A stretch of 11,722 bases of DNA from Clostridia bacterium (GTDB lineage: Bacteria; Bacillota; Clostridia; UBA1381). Shown piece by piece: positions 1-6,710 of the stretch. Location of the stretch: contig CAADSR010000001.1 in assembly GCA_900751685.1 (NCBI GenBank), forward strand, positions 1 to 11,722. Direction: 5' to 3'. A model generated the notes under the pieces. It was not told where the DNA came from. It did no database searches and saw only the letters and a program-made list of their open reading frames with translations. The stretch's first letter is position 1, and each line of letters starts with the position of its first letter. Both the position numbers and the translations under genes were made by a program.

Positions 1-2
1 CT

Positions 3-725
3 GCCGCAATGAAGTTTGCTCTGGGAGAAAACCCAAAAAGCGTTTACAACGAAAAGAACCAGGCGCCGGTCACAAGGATGGGGACCATGGCGCTGATCCG
101 TGAAATGTTATATAAAGCGAAGGATTATAGCCAGCAGATGGAAGAATATAGGCAAGATCCTGAAGAAATGGATAAACCAGATTATGATATAAAAATGGAA
201 GCACTTTTGCCGGTGCTGAAAAAGGAGATCCCTGTAAAAATACACGCGCACCGCGCGGATGATATTTGCAGCGCGCTGCGCTTGGCGAAAGAATTTGATC
301 TGGATGTGACCATTGAGCATTGCAGTGACGGGGATGCTGTGGCTGATATTTTACAGCGGGAGCAGGTCCCTATCATGCTGGGGCCTACGTTATCTGACCG
401 AAGCAAGCCGGAGCTGAAAAATCTGAGCTTTGCTACATATCAGAATTTGTCTTCGAGAGGGCTTCCTATAGCCATCATTACAGACCATCCTGAAATCACC
501 ATTGACCATTTGCCGCTTTGTGCAGCGATGGCAGTAAAGCATGGGATGGAGGAGAAAAAAGCGTTGGAGGCGGTTACGGTCACAGCGGCAAAAAATTGCC
601 GGATCGAAGATAGAGTAGGGAGCCTGGAGGCAGGCAAGGATGCGGATATCGTTATTTTCACCCAGCTTCCAACAAGATTTGAAGCGGAGGCAGTAAAAAC
701 ATTTATTTGTGGAAAAGAAGTTTAA
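3..725 (+). CDS. Metal-dependent amidohydrolase, imidazolonepropionase-like (5' end outside window)
   Basis: This is the C-terminal part of an amidohydrolase-superfamily enzyme. The frame is open to the left edge, so the Met at position 9 is probably internal and the true start lies upstream. Counting from that Met, the visible metal-site motifs are HAH at residues 79-81, an IEH at 102-104 and a TDHP at 158-161, matching the later His ligands and the catalytic Asp of the TIM-barrel fold. The tail (GSLEAGKDADIVIF, about 205-218) is the usual C-terminal beta-sandwich return of these enzymes. The GENPK near the start is typical of the imidazolonepropionase-like subgroup (COG1228 type). The N-terminal HxH motif and any Lys ligand cannot be seen. 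Such enzymes hydrolyse cyclic amides, dipeptides or similar C-N bonds; the substrate cannot be deduced here. Family confidence is high, specificity is unknown. Confidence 0.85.
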   Translation, partial: AAMKFALGENPKSVYNEKNQAPVTRMGTMALIREMLYKAKDYSQQMEEYRQDPEEMDKPDYDIKMEALLPVLKKEIPVKIHAHRADDICSALRLAKEFDLDVTIEHCSDGDAVADILQREQVPIMLGPTLSDRSKPELKNLSFATYQNLSSRGLPIAIITDHPEITIDHLPLCAAMAVKHGMEEKKALEAVTVTAAKNCRIEDRVGSLEAGKDADIVIFTQLPTRFEAEAVKTFICGKEV

Positions 726-730
726 CACAC

Positions 731-776
731 AAAAATGCATTTGAGGATCGCTAAAGGAATCCTCAAATGCATTTTT
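731..776. terminator. Shared bidirectional terminator between converging genes
   Basis: A perfect 18-bp inverted repeat (731-748 with 759-776) encloses a 10-nt loop. The stem begins with AAAAA and ends with TTTTT, so either strand yields a hairpin with a U-rich 3' side. It lies 5 bp after the amidohydrolase stop, and the yjbQ stop codon on the other strand begins at 779, directly against it. It probably ends transcription of both converging units. Confidence 0.9.
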
Positions 777-1175
777 TTAACCTTCTATTATTTTAATATA
801 GACTTTACGGCTGCGTGAACCATCATACTCACAGAAATAAAGGCTTTGCCAGACCCCTAATAAAAGTTTCCCATGTTCAATCATTACTGTTTGAGAAGCC
901 CCCGTCATTGTCGCTTTGAGATGCGCTGCAGAATTTCCTTCACAATGACGGTAGCCATCGTGCCAGGGCACAATTTTCTCCAGGGCATGAGTCATATCAT
1001 AGACAACATCAGGGTCTGCGTTTTCATTGATCGTGATCCCAGCTGTTGTATGGGGGACAAATACCGTGCAGAGACCTTGTTGTATCTGGGACCCGGTGAC
1101 GATTTGCTGCACCTGCGCCGTGATATCGATCATCTCCGTGTGGCTTGTTGTTTTTACCGGCAGTTCGTATATCAT
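777..1175 (-). CDS. yjbQ: YjbQ / UPF0047 family protein
   Basis: A 132-residue protein of the UPF0047 (YjbQ) family, full length for that family. Conserved stretches are HTTAGITINENADPDV (42-57), HCEGNSAAHLKA (77-88) and GVWQSLYFCEYDG (107-119). The family forms compact trimers, and some databases call it 'secondary thiamine-phosphate synthase' because members show weak thiamine-phosphate synthase activity or complementation; the physiological role is not settled. The start ATG (1173-1175) overlaps the hydF stop as ATGA. An AAGGA sits 7 nt upstream inside hydF, so translation is likely coupled to hydF. No separate promoter is evident. Family identification is secure; the biochemical role is not. 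Confidence 0.93.
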   Translation of the reverse strand: MIYELPVKTTSHTEMIDITAQVQQIVTGSQIQQGLCTVFVPHTTAGITINENADPDVVYDMTHALEKIVPWHDGYRHCEGNSAAHLKATMTGASQTVMIEHGKLLLGVWQSLYFCEYDGSRSRKVYIKIIEG

Positions 1176-2371
1176 AAATCAATCCTTCTTTCAAAAATTC
1201 TTCTGCACCGGGGCAGGATCCCGTTGGCATACGCCAATACCACCCCGTAATTTGTAATGGGCACTCCGTTTTCCGTGCAAAAATGAATCCGGTGGTTCAT
1301 GGAGCGGGAGGAGATCATACATCCACCACAGTGGATCACGAGGCTATAATCTGTAATGTTTTCAGGGAAATCATGGTGGACATAAGTATCAAATATAAAG
1401 TGTTTTCCAGTGTGTTTTTCTAATAAACGTGGAATCTTAACACGTCCAATATCTTCATGGGAGCTGTTATGGGTGCAGGCTTCCGCCATAAGGATCTTAT
1501 CGCCGTCTTTTAAATGGTCGATCGCATCACAGCCACGGAGCAATGCGTCCAAATCTCCTTTCATTTTAGCCATCAGCATAGAAAAAGAGGTCAGCATTAA
1601 ATGTTCAGGGACAATGGCAGCCACCTTTTTAAATGCCTGGGAGTCGGTGACCACAAGGGCAGGGGCCGGAAATGAAGCCAGCGTATCATCCAGCTCTGTA
1701 TCACGGACAACTGTGGTTTTAATGCCATGATCCAAACAGTCCCGCAGGAACTGGACTTGCGGTAAGATTAGGCGGCCCTTCGGCGCTTCCGAGTCGATCG
1801 GGACGACCATTATAACAGTGGAACCTTCCGGCAAAAGATCACCGACCATGGTATCCTCGTCAGGTTTTAATGCAGAAAGTGACTGGACCAGTTTCTGCTT
1901 GAGATTTTCAATGGAGCCCGGGTCAGAAGAAGCTACGAAAGCCGCATTGGGATAAGCCAGCCGCAGCTTCTGTATTTGCTCCCGGGCCTGGTCACATTTT
2001 GTGAAGACTAATAGGTGGCCGATACCCTTTTGCGAGAACTGCTGCGCGCAGGCTTTGTAGGCGGCGTCATCAAACGCCTGAATGTCTGCTGCATAAAGAG
2101 CAAAATCGGTGCGGTCAAGCACTTGGTTTGTTTTGGCAATGCGCTCTTTGCCGATTTGGGAAGCGTCTCCAAGGCCGGCTGTATCCGTTAGGGCAACAGG
2201 GCCATAAGGTAAAAGCTCCCATGCTTTTGTGACCGGGTCTGTAGTCGTGCCGGGCTGGGAGGATACGATCATCCTATTTTGGCCTGTGAGCTGGTTGAAT
2301 AATGTGGATTTTCCAGCATTGGTATTCCCGAAAATGGCTACTTGGGTCCGGAATGCAAGAGGTGTATTCAT
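1172..2371 (-). CDS. hydF: [FeFe]-hydrogenase H-cluster maturation GTPase HydF
   Basis: HydF is the scaffold on which HydE and HydG build the 2Fe subcluster before transfer to apo-[FeFe]-hydrogenase. At 399 residues it is full length. The N-terminal Era-like GTPase domain has the P-loop GNTNAGKS (15-22), the switch I region around PGTTTDP (40-46), DTAG (63-66) and TKCD (124-127) in the G4 position, where NKxD is more usual. A dimerisation domain follows. The C-terminal cluster domain carries C299-T-H301 and H347-C348-G-G-C351, the CxH...HCxxC ligands of the [4Fe-4S] cluster. The start ATG has AAAGGAG about 7 nt upstream. A terminator separates it from the upstream stalk-protein gene and I found no clear dedicated promoter, so readthrough or a promoter within the upstream gene may supply transcription. 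The hydE, hydG and hydrogenase genes are not in this window. Confidence 0.97.
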   Translation of the reverse strand: MNTPLAFRTQVAIFGNTNAGKSTLFNQLTGQNRMIVSSQPGTTTDPVTKAWELLPYGPVALTDTAGLGDASQIGKERIAKTNQVLDRTDFALYAADIQAFDDAAYKACAQQFSQKGIGHLLVFTKCDQAREQIQKLRLAYPNAAFVASSDPGSIENLKQKLVQSLSALKPDEDTMVGDLLPEGSTVIMVVPIDSEAPKGRLILPQVQFLRDCLDHGIKTTVVRDTELDDTLASFPAPALVVTDSQAFKKVAAIVPEHLMLTSFSMLMAKMKGDLDALLRGCDAIDHLKDGDKILMAEACTHNSSHEDIGRVKIPRLLEKHTGKHFIFDTYVHHDFPENITDYSLVIHCGGCMISSRSMNHRIHFCTENGVPITNYGVVLAYANGILPRCRRIFERRIDL

Positions 2372-2387
2372 AAAAAGCTCCTTTCAT

Positions 2388-2417
2388 AAAAACAGGGCTG
2401 CCTTTCGGGCAGCCCTG
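2388..2417 (-). terminator. Rho-independent terminator of the stalk-protein gene
   Basis: On the minus strand a perfect 10-bp GC-rich stem (2417-2408 with 2402-2393) and a 5-nt CGAAA-type loop are followed by TTTTT (2392-2388). It sits between the stalk-protein stop (2433) and the hydF start (2371). Expression of hydF must therefore rely on partial readthrough or on a promoter not recognised here. Confidence 0.88.
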
Positions 2418-2432
2418 GGACCGTAATGGTTT

Positions 2433-3413
2433 TTATTCATTGATTACCAACGGTGTTGTATCAATAGTCAATACATCAGCAGAAGAAAGGTTGATCGATT
2501 CGTTATCTGCTCCTATAAAAGCAATTGCAGTGTCGTCTCCGCGCTCTGTGATTCTGTTTGATAAAGCAAAGCTACCTTTTTCACCTGTAATAGATTTGAA
2601 TGTAAGGTTCAATACACTGCCATCTTGATTGGAACCAAGGGTTTCACCCATGACATAAATAGATTTGACAGAGTCCTTTTTAAAAGCAGGGTTGTTACCT
2701 TCAAGCTGTGGCTTTATGACCTCTCCATTTGCAATGGCTTCTGCCTGGACAAATTCAAATTTGTCCGCGTCATATTTTACAGTAGCGGTCACAGTTGATA
2801 CAGCGGCATCTGCATAGTTTTCTTTAAGGTTGGATAAATCTACGGATATAGTAAAGGTTTCCCCGGCAGCAGCAGTTGTTTTATCCGCAGACAAAGACAG
2901 GGTGGTCAGCTTTTGTTCTACGGGTTGCCCGTTTTCATCTACCGGCTGCTTCAAGGTATCAATATAAACGGTATAATCCTCCTGGTTCCACTCTACATCA
3001 GCATCCAATGCTTCACTGATGGCACGCAGCGGGATCATTGTCCGGTCATTGATGATCTGCGGCGCAACATCCAAGGTCACTTCTTTCTTGTCTGCTGCGA
3101 AAATGTTATTAAAGGTCAGGATCTGCATTGTTGGATTATCAATGTTCAATAAAATCCTGGTTTTGCTTTCGTTAGTGGAAATTTCAACTTCCCGTTTCTC
3201 TTCTGTCCAGCTAACCTTTGCGCCCATCGATTCAAATACGCCCCGGGCTGGAACTAAGGTGCGGTCCTCTAAAATAATGGGCTGTTGGTCTGTAAAGGTA
3301 AGCTCGCGTTGGTTTAAAACGACTTTCGGTGAAGCATCTTCTGCTAAGACCGTATTTGCCATGGTAAATGCACAGGCAAGCGCCATACATAAACTAAGTA
3401 ATTTTCTCTTCAT
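2433..3413 (-). CDS. Secreted protein with stalk-domain repeats and a cohesin-like domain
   Basis: A 326-residue exported protein. Residues 1-24 form a classical signal peptide (MKRK basic start, hydrophobic core, cleavage likely after VLA, before EDASPK). Residues about 30-150 hold two copies of the copper-amine-oxidase N-terminal 'stalk' fold, recognisable by EDRTLVPARGVFESMGAKVSW (about 48-68) and the matching NDRTMIPLRAISEALDADVEW further on. Residues about 165-320 form a beta-rich domain resembling cohesin/CBM-type folds: LSADKTTAAAGETFTISVDL, then TVTATVKYDADKFEFV, then GSVLNLTFKS. There is no LPXTG motif, C-terminal anchor, SLH domain or convincing lipobox. It may therefore be released or held by the wall through the stalk repeats. 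The start is preceded by AGGAGGAGG and a good promoter. Domain calls come from motif recognition; the cohesin-like call is the less certain. Function and any binding partner are unknown. Confidence 0.82.
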   Translation of the reverse strand: MKRKLLSLCMALACAFTMANTVLAEDASPKVVLNQRELTFTDQQPIILEDRTLVPARGVFESMGAKVSWTEEKREVEISTNESKTRILLNIDNPTMQILTFNNIFAADKKEVTLDVAPQIINDRTMIPLRAISEALDADVEWNQEDYTVYIDTLKQPVDENGQPVEQKLTTLSLSADKTTAAAGETFTISVDLSNLKENYADAAVSTVTATVKYDADKFEFVQAEAIANGEVIKPQLEGNNPAFKKDSVKSIYVMGETLGSNQDGSVLNLTFKSITGEKGSFALSNRITERGDDTAIAFIGADNESINLSSADVLTIDTTPLVINE

Positions 3414-3466
3414 AAAGTCCTCCTCCTACTGCGCGGGCAGTATGTAAATAATTAAAGTTCCACCCT

Positions 3467-3495
3467 ATTATAACATATATTTTGTCTGAATACAA
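3467..3495 (-). promoter_or_regulatory. Sigma-A-type promoter of the stalk-protein gene
   Basis: Read on the minus strand, TTGTAT (-35, 3495-3490) is separated by 17 nt from a perfect TATAAT (-10, 3472-3467). The start codon of the stalk-protein gene is at 3413, leaving a leader of roughly 45 nt with an AGGAGGAGG ribosome binding site just before the ATG. Confidence 0.75.
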
Positions 3496-3567
3496 CAAGA
3501 AATTCATCATTTTGCCCAGGAGCGGGGGAATGTCCATAAAAAGTTCACAACATTTTCCTGAATATCT

Positions 3568-3597
3568 ATGGCAAAAAGGTAAAAAGTATTGTATAAT
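3568..3597 (+). promoter_or_regulatory. Probable sigma-A-type promoter of cdaA-cdaR-hslO
   Basis: A perfect TATAAT at 3592-3597 has a weaker ATGGCA (-35) 18 nt upstream at 3568-3573. Transcription would start near 3604, giving an untranslated leader of about 58 nt before cdaA. It is divergent from the stalk-protein promoter, with about 70 bp between the two -35 boxes. I found no riboswitch-like fold in the short leader. Confidence 0.6.
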
Positions 3598-3662
3598 AGA
3601 CTAGGCATAATTTTTACTAGTGTAAATTTTATAAAACAGCCGGGAAGGGATTTTGATGTACA

Positions 3663-4520
3663 GTGGATGCGGTATTAGACTATATGATCAAATATGTGCA
3701 GCTCATCCGGATCAGTGATTTCGTAGATATTGCAATCGTAGCGTTTTTAATGTATAAATTGATCAATTGGATCCAGGAGACCAGGGCAATGCAGCTGGTC
3801 AAAGGGATCGTGATTTTATTTTTGGTTTTGTTTTTAAGTGACTGGCTCCATTTGGACGCCTTGAATTATATCCTGAACGCGGCTGTGCAGGTGGGAATGT
3901 TTGCGATCGTGGTCATTTTCCAGCCGGAGCTTAGAAGCCTTCTGGAACGGATGGGACGGTCGAAGGTCGGGAAATTGATGGATTTTGCCACAACGAATAG
4001 TGTGGACACAGAAGAGCTGGAGGATGCGGCCACGATTGATGATATTGTGACAGCAACGGTTCGTATGTCGAAAAGCCATACTGGCGCGCTGATTGTGATG
4101 GAGCGGGATACCCGCCTTGGCGAGGTGATGAAAACCGGGACCCAATTGGACGCGGCAGTCAGCAGCGGGCTTTTGGAAAATATTTTTGTGCCTAACACGC
4201 CCCTCCATGATGGGGCGGTCATCATCCGGGGCAGCCGTATTATGGCAGCAGGCTGTTTTTTACCGCTGACCTCTAACGCAAATATCTCAAAAGAATTGGG
4301 CACACGCCACCGGGCGGCTTTAGGGATCTCAGAAGCGTCGGATGCGGTCGTTATTGTGGTGAGCGAGGAAACTGGGAAAATTTCGATTGCTGTCAACGGG
4401 ACGCTGACCCGGAATCTGGAAGGAGAACCCCTGCGGCGGGCATTGTCAAAAATTATCCGGCAGGCAAAACGTCAGGAACCGCTGGATAAAATAAAGTTCT
4501 GGAAGGTGATGACAAAATGA
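3663..4520 (+). CDS. cdaA: Membrane diadenylate cyclase CdaA (c-di-AMP synthase)
   Basis: CdaA (DacA/YbbP family) condenses two ATP into cyclic di-AMP, a messenger controlling potassium and osmolyte transport and wall homeostasis. At 285 residues it is full length. Three transmembrane helices lie at about 20-37, 45-62 and 66-86, followed by a linker and the DAC catalytic domain (about 100-270). The catalytic signatures are intact: DGA at 183-185 (in LHDGAVII) and RHR at 215-217 (in GTRHRAALGISE). The start is GTG at 3663; an in-frame stop at 3654 rules out anything further upstream, and the next ATG (3684) has no ribosome binding site. The only Shine-Dalgarno (GGGAAGGGA, 3642-3650) is 12 nt from the GTG, unusually far, and better placed for an out-of-frame ATG at 3656. 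The gene overlaps cdaR by ATGA. Confidence 0.97.
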   Translation: MDAVLDYMIKYVQLIRISDFVDIAIVAFLMYKLINWIQETRAMQLVKGIVILFLVLFLSDWLHLDALNYILNAAVQVGMFAIVVIFQPELRSLLERMGRSKVGKLMDFATTNSVDTEELEDAATIDDIVTATVRMSKSHTGALIVMERDTRLGEVMKTGTQLDAAVSSGLLENIFVPNTPLHDGAVIIRGSRIMAAGCFLPLTSNANISKELGTRHRAALGISEASDAVVIVVSEETGKISIAVNGTLTRNLEGEPLRRALSKIIRQAKRQEPLDKIKFWKVMTK

Positions 4521-5707
4521 GCAAAGAAAAAAGTTCACGCCATGGAAAAGTAAAATCCGTCATCATATCCATTGTTGCAGCGGTTGCTATTTGGTTTGTA
4601 GTGGTCTATTTGGTCAATCCCGATGTACGTGTTACCTTGAATAATATTGATGTGGAGTTTTTGGGGGAATCCCAGCTGCGCCAGAGGGAGCTTGTTGTGG
4701 TAGACAAAAACAAGCTGCCGGAAATGTCCGTCGTTGTGAGCGGAAAACGCAGTGACCTGATCAGTGTGATCGGCAATGTAACGCTTCAAATCGATCTGGC
4801 TGGTATTACCAAGGAAGGGACCTATGAGCGCAAGCCGGATGCGGTCGTGCCGATCTCCGGCGTGGCGGTAGATAAGATTAAAACAGACAAAATCAGCGTC
4901 CGTGTGGAACAGGTGATTTCAAAGGAGATCCCTGTGCGGATCAAGCAATCCGGCGTGAATAAGGAGAAGATCATCAAGTCGGAAACCACGGATACCATTG
5001 TTACTATATCTGGTTCAAAAAGTGAAGTGGAGCGGGTGCAATATGCCCTTGTAACAACGGATATTTCGGCAGTCACAGAAGATATGGAGCAGGAATCCAC
5101 GTTTGTACTCATGAGCAATGATGACCTGGCATTGGATAAAAATGAGACGATCGAGACAGACCGTCCTACTGTCGTGGTCCATCACAGTGTTTATGAAAAG
5201 AAGACTGTTCCGGTGCTTGCAAGCCTGTCACCTGAAGCAGACCAGAAATATATTTTAAATATGGCGGACAAGTCTGCGGTGCCGGCGACCCTTGAGATCG
5301 GTGTGAAAGATTTTAGCGTAGACCGTGTATACGCGTATTTCCCGGACCAGGAATATACGGCAGACACCCTGGATTACGATCTGGTGCTGACAACGCCCGA
5401 AGGAGCCTATATCCCTGAGGCGGACAGGCATGTGAAAGTGAAAGCACAATTGATCCGCAAAGCGACAAAACACATGGAGCTTTCTGTAAACCTGCTGAAC
5501 CTGGGAGCAGGGCTGACAGTAAATTCTTTTGACGCGGTGGTCGGCGCCACTTTGACCGGGCCGGAAGCGAGCCTTACGACCGATAAAGTAAAGGCAGTAG
5601 CGGATTTATCGGGCCTTGGTGTGGGAACTTATAAAGTAGCCGTAAAATTTGAGGGGGATTTTGTTGCCCCTGTGGAAAATTATTCGATTACAGTGACGAT
5701 AGAATAG
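4517..5707 (+). CDS. cdaR: CdaR, YbbR-domain regulator of CdaA
   Basis: CdaR is the membrane-anchored extracytoplasmic partner that binds CdaA and modulates its cyclase activity. The 396-residue protein has a short basic cytoplasmic tail (MSKEKSSRHGKVK), one transmembrane helix (about 14-33), and a long beta-rich outer region made of repeated YbbR-type units; segments such as VEFLGESQLRQRELVVVDKN and VEQVISKEIPVRIKQSGV are characteristic. Its ATG overlaps the cdaA stop by 4 bp (ATGA), indicating translational coupling and matched expression. In many Firmicutes cdaA-cdaR is followed by glmM; here the next gene is hslO, 15 bp away. Repeat boundaries are approximate because YbbR units diverge strongly. 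Confidence 0.93.
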   Translation: MSKEKSSRHGKVKSVIISIVAAVAIWFVVVYLVNPDVRVTLNNIDVEFLGESQLRQRELVVVDKNKLPEMSVVVSGKRSDLISVIGNVTLQIDLAGITKEGTYERKPDAVVPISGVAVDKIKTDKISVRVEQVISKEIPVRIKQSGVNKEKIIKSETTDTIVTISGSKSEVERVQYALVTTDISAVTEDMEQESTFVLMSNDDLALDKNETIETDRPTVVVHHSVYEKKTVPVLASLSPEADQKYILNMADKSAVPATLEIGVKDFSVDRVYAYFPDQEYTADTLDYDLVLTTPEGAYIPEADRHVKVKAQLIRKATKHMELSVNLLNLGAGLTVNSFDAVVGATLTGPEASLTTDKVKAVADLSGLGVGTYKVAVKFEGDFVAPVENYSITVTIE

Positions 5708-5722
5708 GAGAGAAATGAATTT

Positions 5723-6604
5723 ATGGCAGATTTATTGATTCGCGGGAACAGCATGGACGGGGCAATTCGGGTCGCCGTCGCAATTACAACAGATACTGTT
5801 AACAGGGCGCAGCAGATCCATCATTCGTATCCGGTAGCCACAGCCGCTCTTGGAAGGCTGCTTACAGCCGCGGCGTTGATGGGGACCGGACTGAAAAATG
5901 AAACGGATTCCGTGACCCTGCAGGTGAAGGGAGACGGCCCTTTGGGAAGCATGGTAGCCGTGACAGATAGCCATAGTGCAGTACGGGGCTATGTGGTAAA
6001 CCCATTTGTTGACCGCCCGCTCAATGGAAAAGGAAAGCTGGACGTAGGCGGTGCCGTGGGACAGGGCTATTTAAGTGTTGTCCGTGATTTAGGGCTGAAA
6101 GAACCTTACATCGGGCAAGTGCCCTTGGTGTCGGGCGAGATTGCAGAGGATATTACCTATTATTATGCAAAAAGTGAACAGATCCCGACCGCAGTCGGGC
6201 TGGGTGTGCTGGTGGATACGGATAATTCAGTGCTTGACGCCGGAGGCTTTTTGATCCAGTTAATGCCGGAAGCAACGGAGCAGACTGCCGCAAAGCTGGA
6301 AGAGACCGTAAAAGAGCTGCCGCCGATCACTAAAATGATCTCCGATGGCATGAGTGCGGAAGAGATCGCGTTCCGGATCACGGATGGGTTTGATATGCTT
6401 TTGGAAAATCAAACGGTGGTTCCGAAATATGAGTGCAAGTGCTCCAAGGAACGGATGGAGCGGGCAATGATTTCGATCGGGAAAGAGGAGCTGTCTTCCT
6501 TGATCGAAGAGCAGGGCGAGGCGGAGCTGGTTTGCCAGTTTTGCGATAATAAATATCTGTTTGATAAAAAAGAACTGGAAACTTTGCTGCAACAGGCGAA
6601 GTAG
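5723..6604 (+). CDS. hslO: Hsp33 redox-regulated molecular chaperone
   Basis: Hsp33 is a cytosolic holdase activated when oxidative stress and unfolding release zinc from its C-terminal switch. The 293-residue protein is full length. The N-terminal substrate-binding domain shows the typical MDGAIRVAVA start (11-20) and GPLGSMVAVTDS region. The zinc switch is intact, with C238-K-C240 (in YECKCSKERM) and C271-Q-F-C274 (in LVCQFCDNKY), the CxC...CxxC pattern of the family. The ribosome binding site AGGAGAG overlaps the cdaR stop codon, so the gene is almost certainly co-transcribed with, and perhaps coupled to, cdaA-cdaR. An ATG at 5715 lies in another frame and is not the start. I see no clear terminator after the gene before the pheST promoter. 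Confidence 0.97.
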   Translation: MADLLIRGNSMDGAIRVAVAITTDTVNRAQQIHHSYPVATAALGRLLTAAALMGTGLKNETDSVTLQVKGDGPLGSMVAVTDSHSAVRGYVVNPFVDRPLNGKGKLDVGGAVGQGYLSVVRDLGLKEPYIGQVPLVSGEIAEDITYYYAKSEQIPTAVGLGVLVDTDNSVLDAGGFLIQLMPEATEQTAAKLEETVKELPPITKMISDGMSAEEIAFRITDGFDMLLENQTVVPKYECKCSKERMERAMISIGKEELSSLIEEQGEAELVCQFCDNKYLFDKKELETLLQQAK

Positions 6605-6659
6605 AAAAGACGGTTTTAAAAGCAGCTTGCACGAAGTTTTATCAAAAATAAAATAGTTG

Positions 6660-6688
6660 TTGCAAAACAAAAAATGATGTGGTACAAT
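6660..6688 (+). promoter_or_regulatory. Promoter of the T-box-pheST unit
   Basis: TTGCAA (-35, 6660-6665) and TACAAT (-10, 6683-6688) are spaced by exactly 17 nt, about 20 nt upstream of the start of the T-box stem I. The stretch 6605-6659 after hslO holds no gene and no strong hairpin, so some readthrough from the cdaA operon into the leader is possible. Confidence 0.7.
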
Positions 6689-6710
6689 ACATTTAAAATA
6701 AATAGAAAAA

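Noticed and set aside
390..740. Antisense ORF opposite the amidohydrolase
   Set aside because: It runs opposite a clear coding frame with conserved motifs, has no ribosome binding site and no recognisable family features.
873..1250. Plus-strand ORF opposite yjbQ and the end of hydF
   Set aside because: A shadow of the minus-strand genes, whose protein families are certain; its predicted product resembles nothing.
3360..3413. Lipoprotein signal in the stalk protein (Cys at residues 9 and 14)
   Set aside because: The residues before each Cys do not fit a lipobox and both lie within the hydrophobic core; a standard cleavage site after residue 24 is better.
3414..3662. c-di-AMP (ydaO-type) or other riboswitch between the stalk-protein gene and cdaA
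   Set aside because: Both leaders are short (about 45 and 58 nt after the predicted starts) and I see no conserved riboswitch motifs.
5715..5722. ATG at 5715 as an earlier hslO start
   Set aside because: It is in a different frame from the Hsp33 coding sequence.
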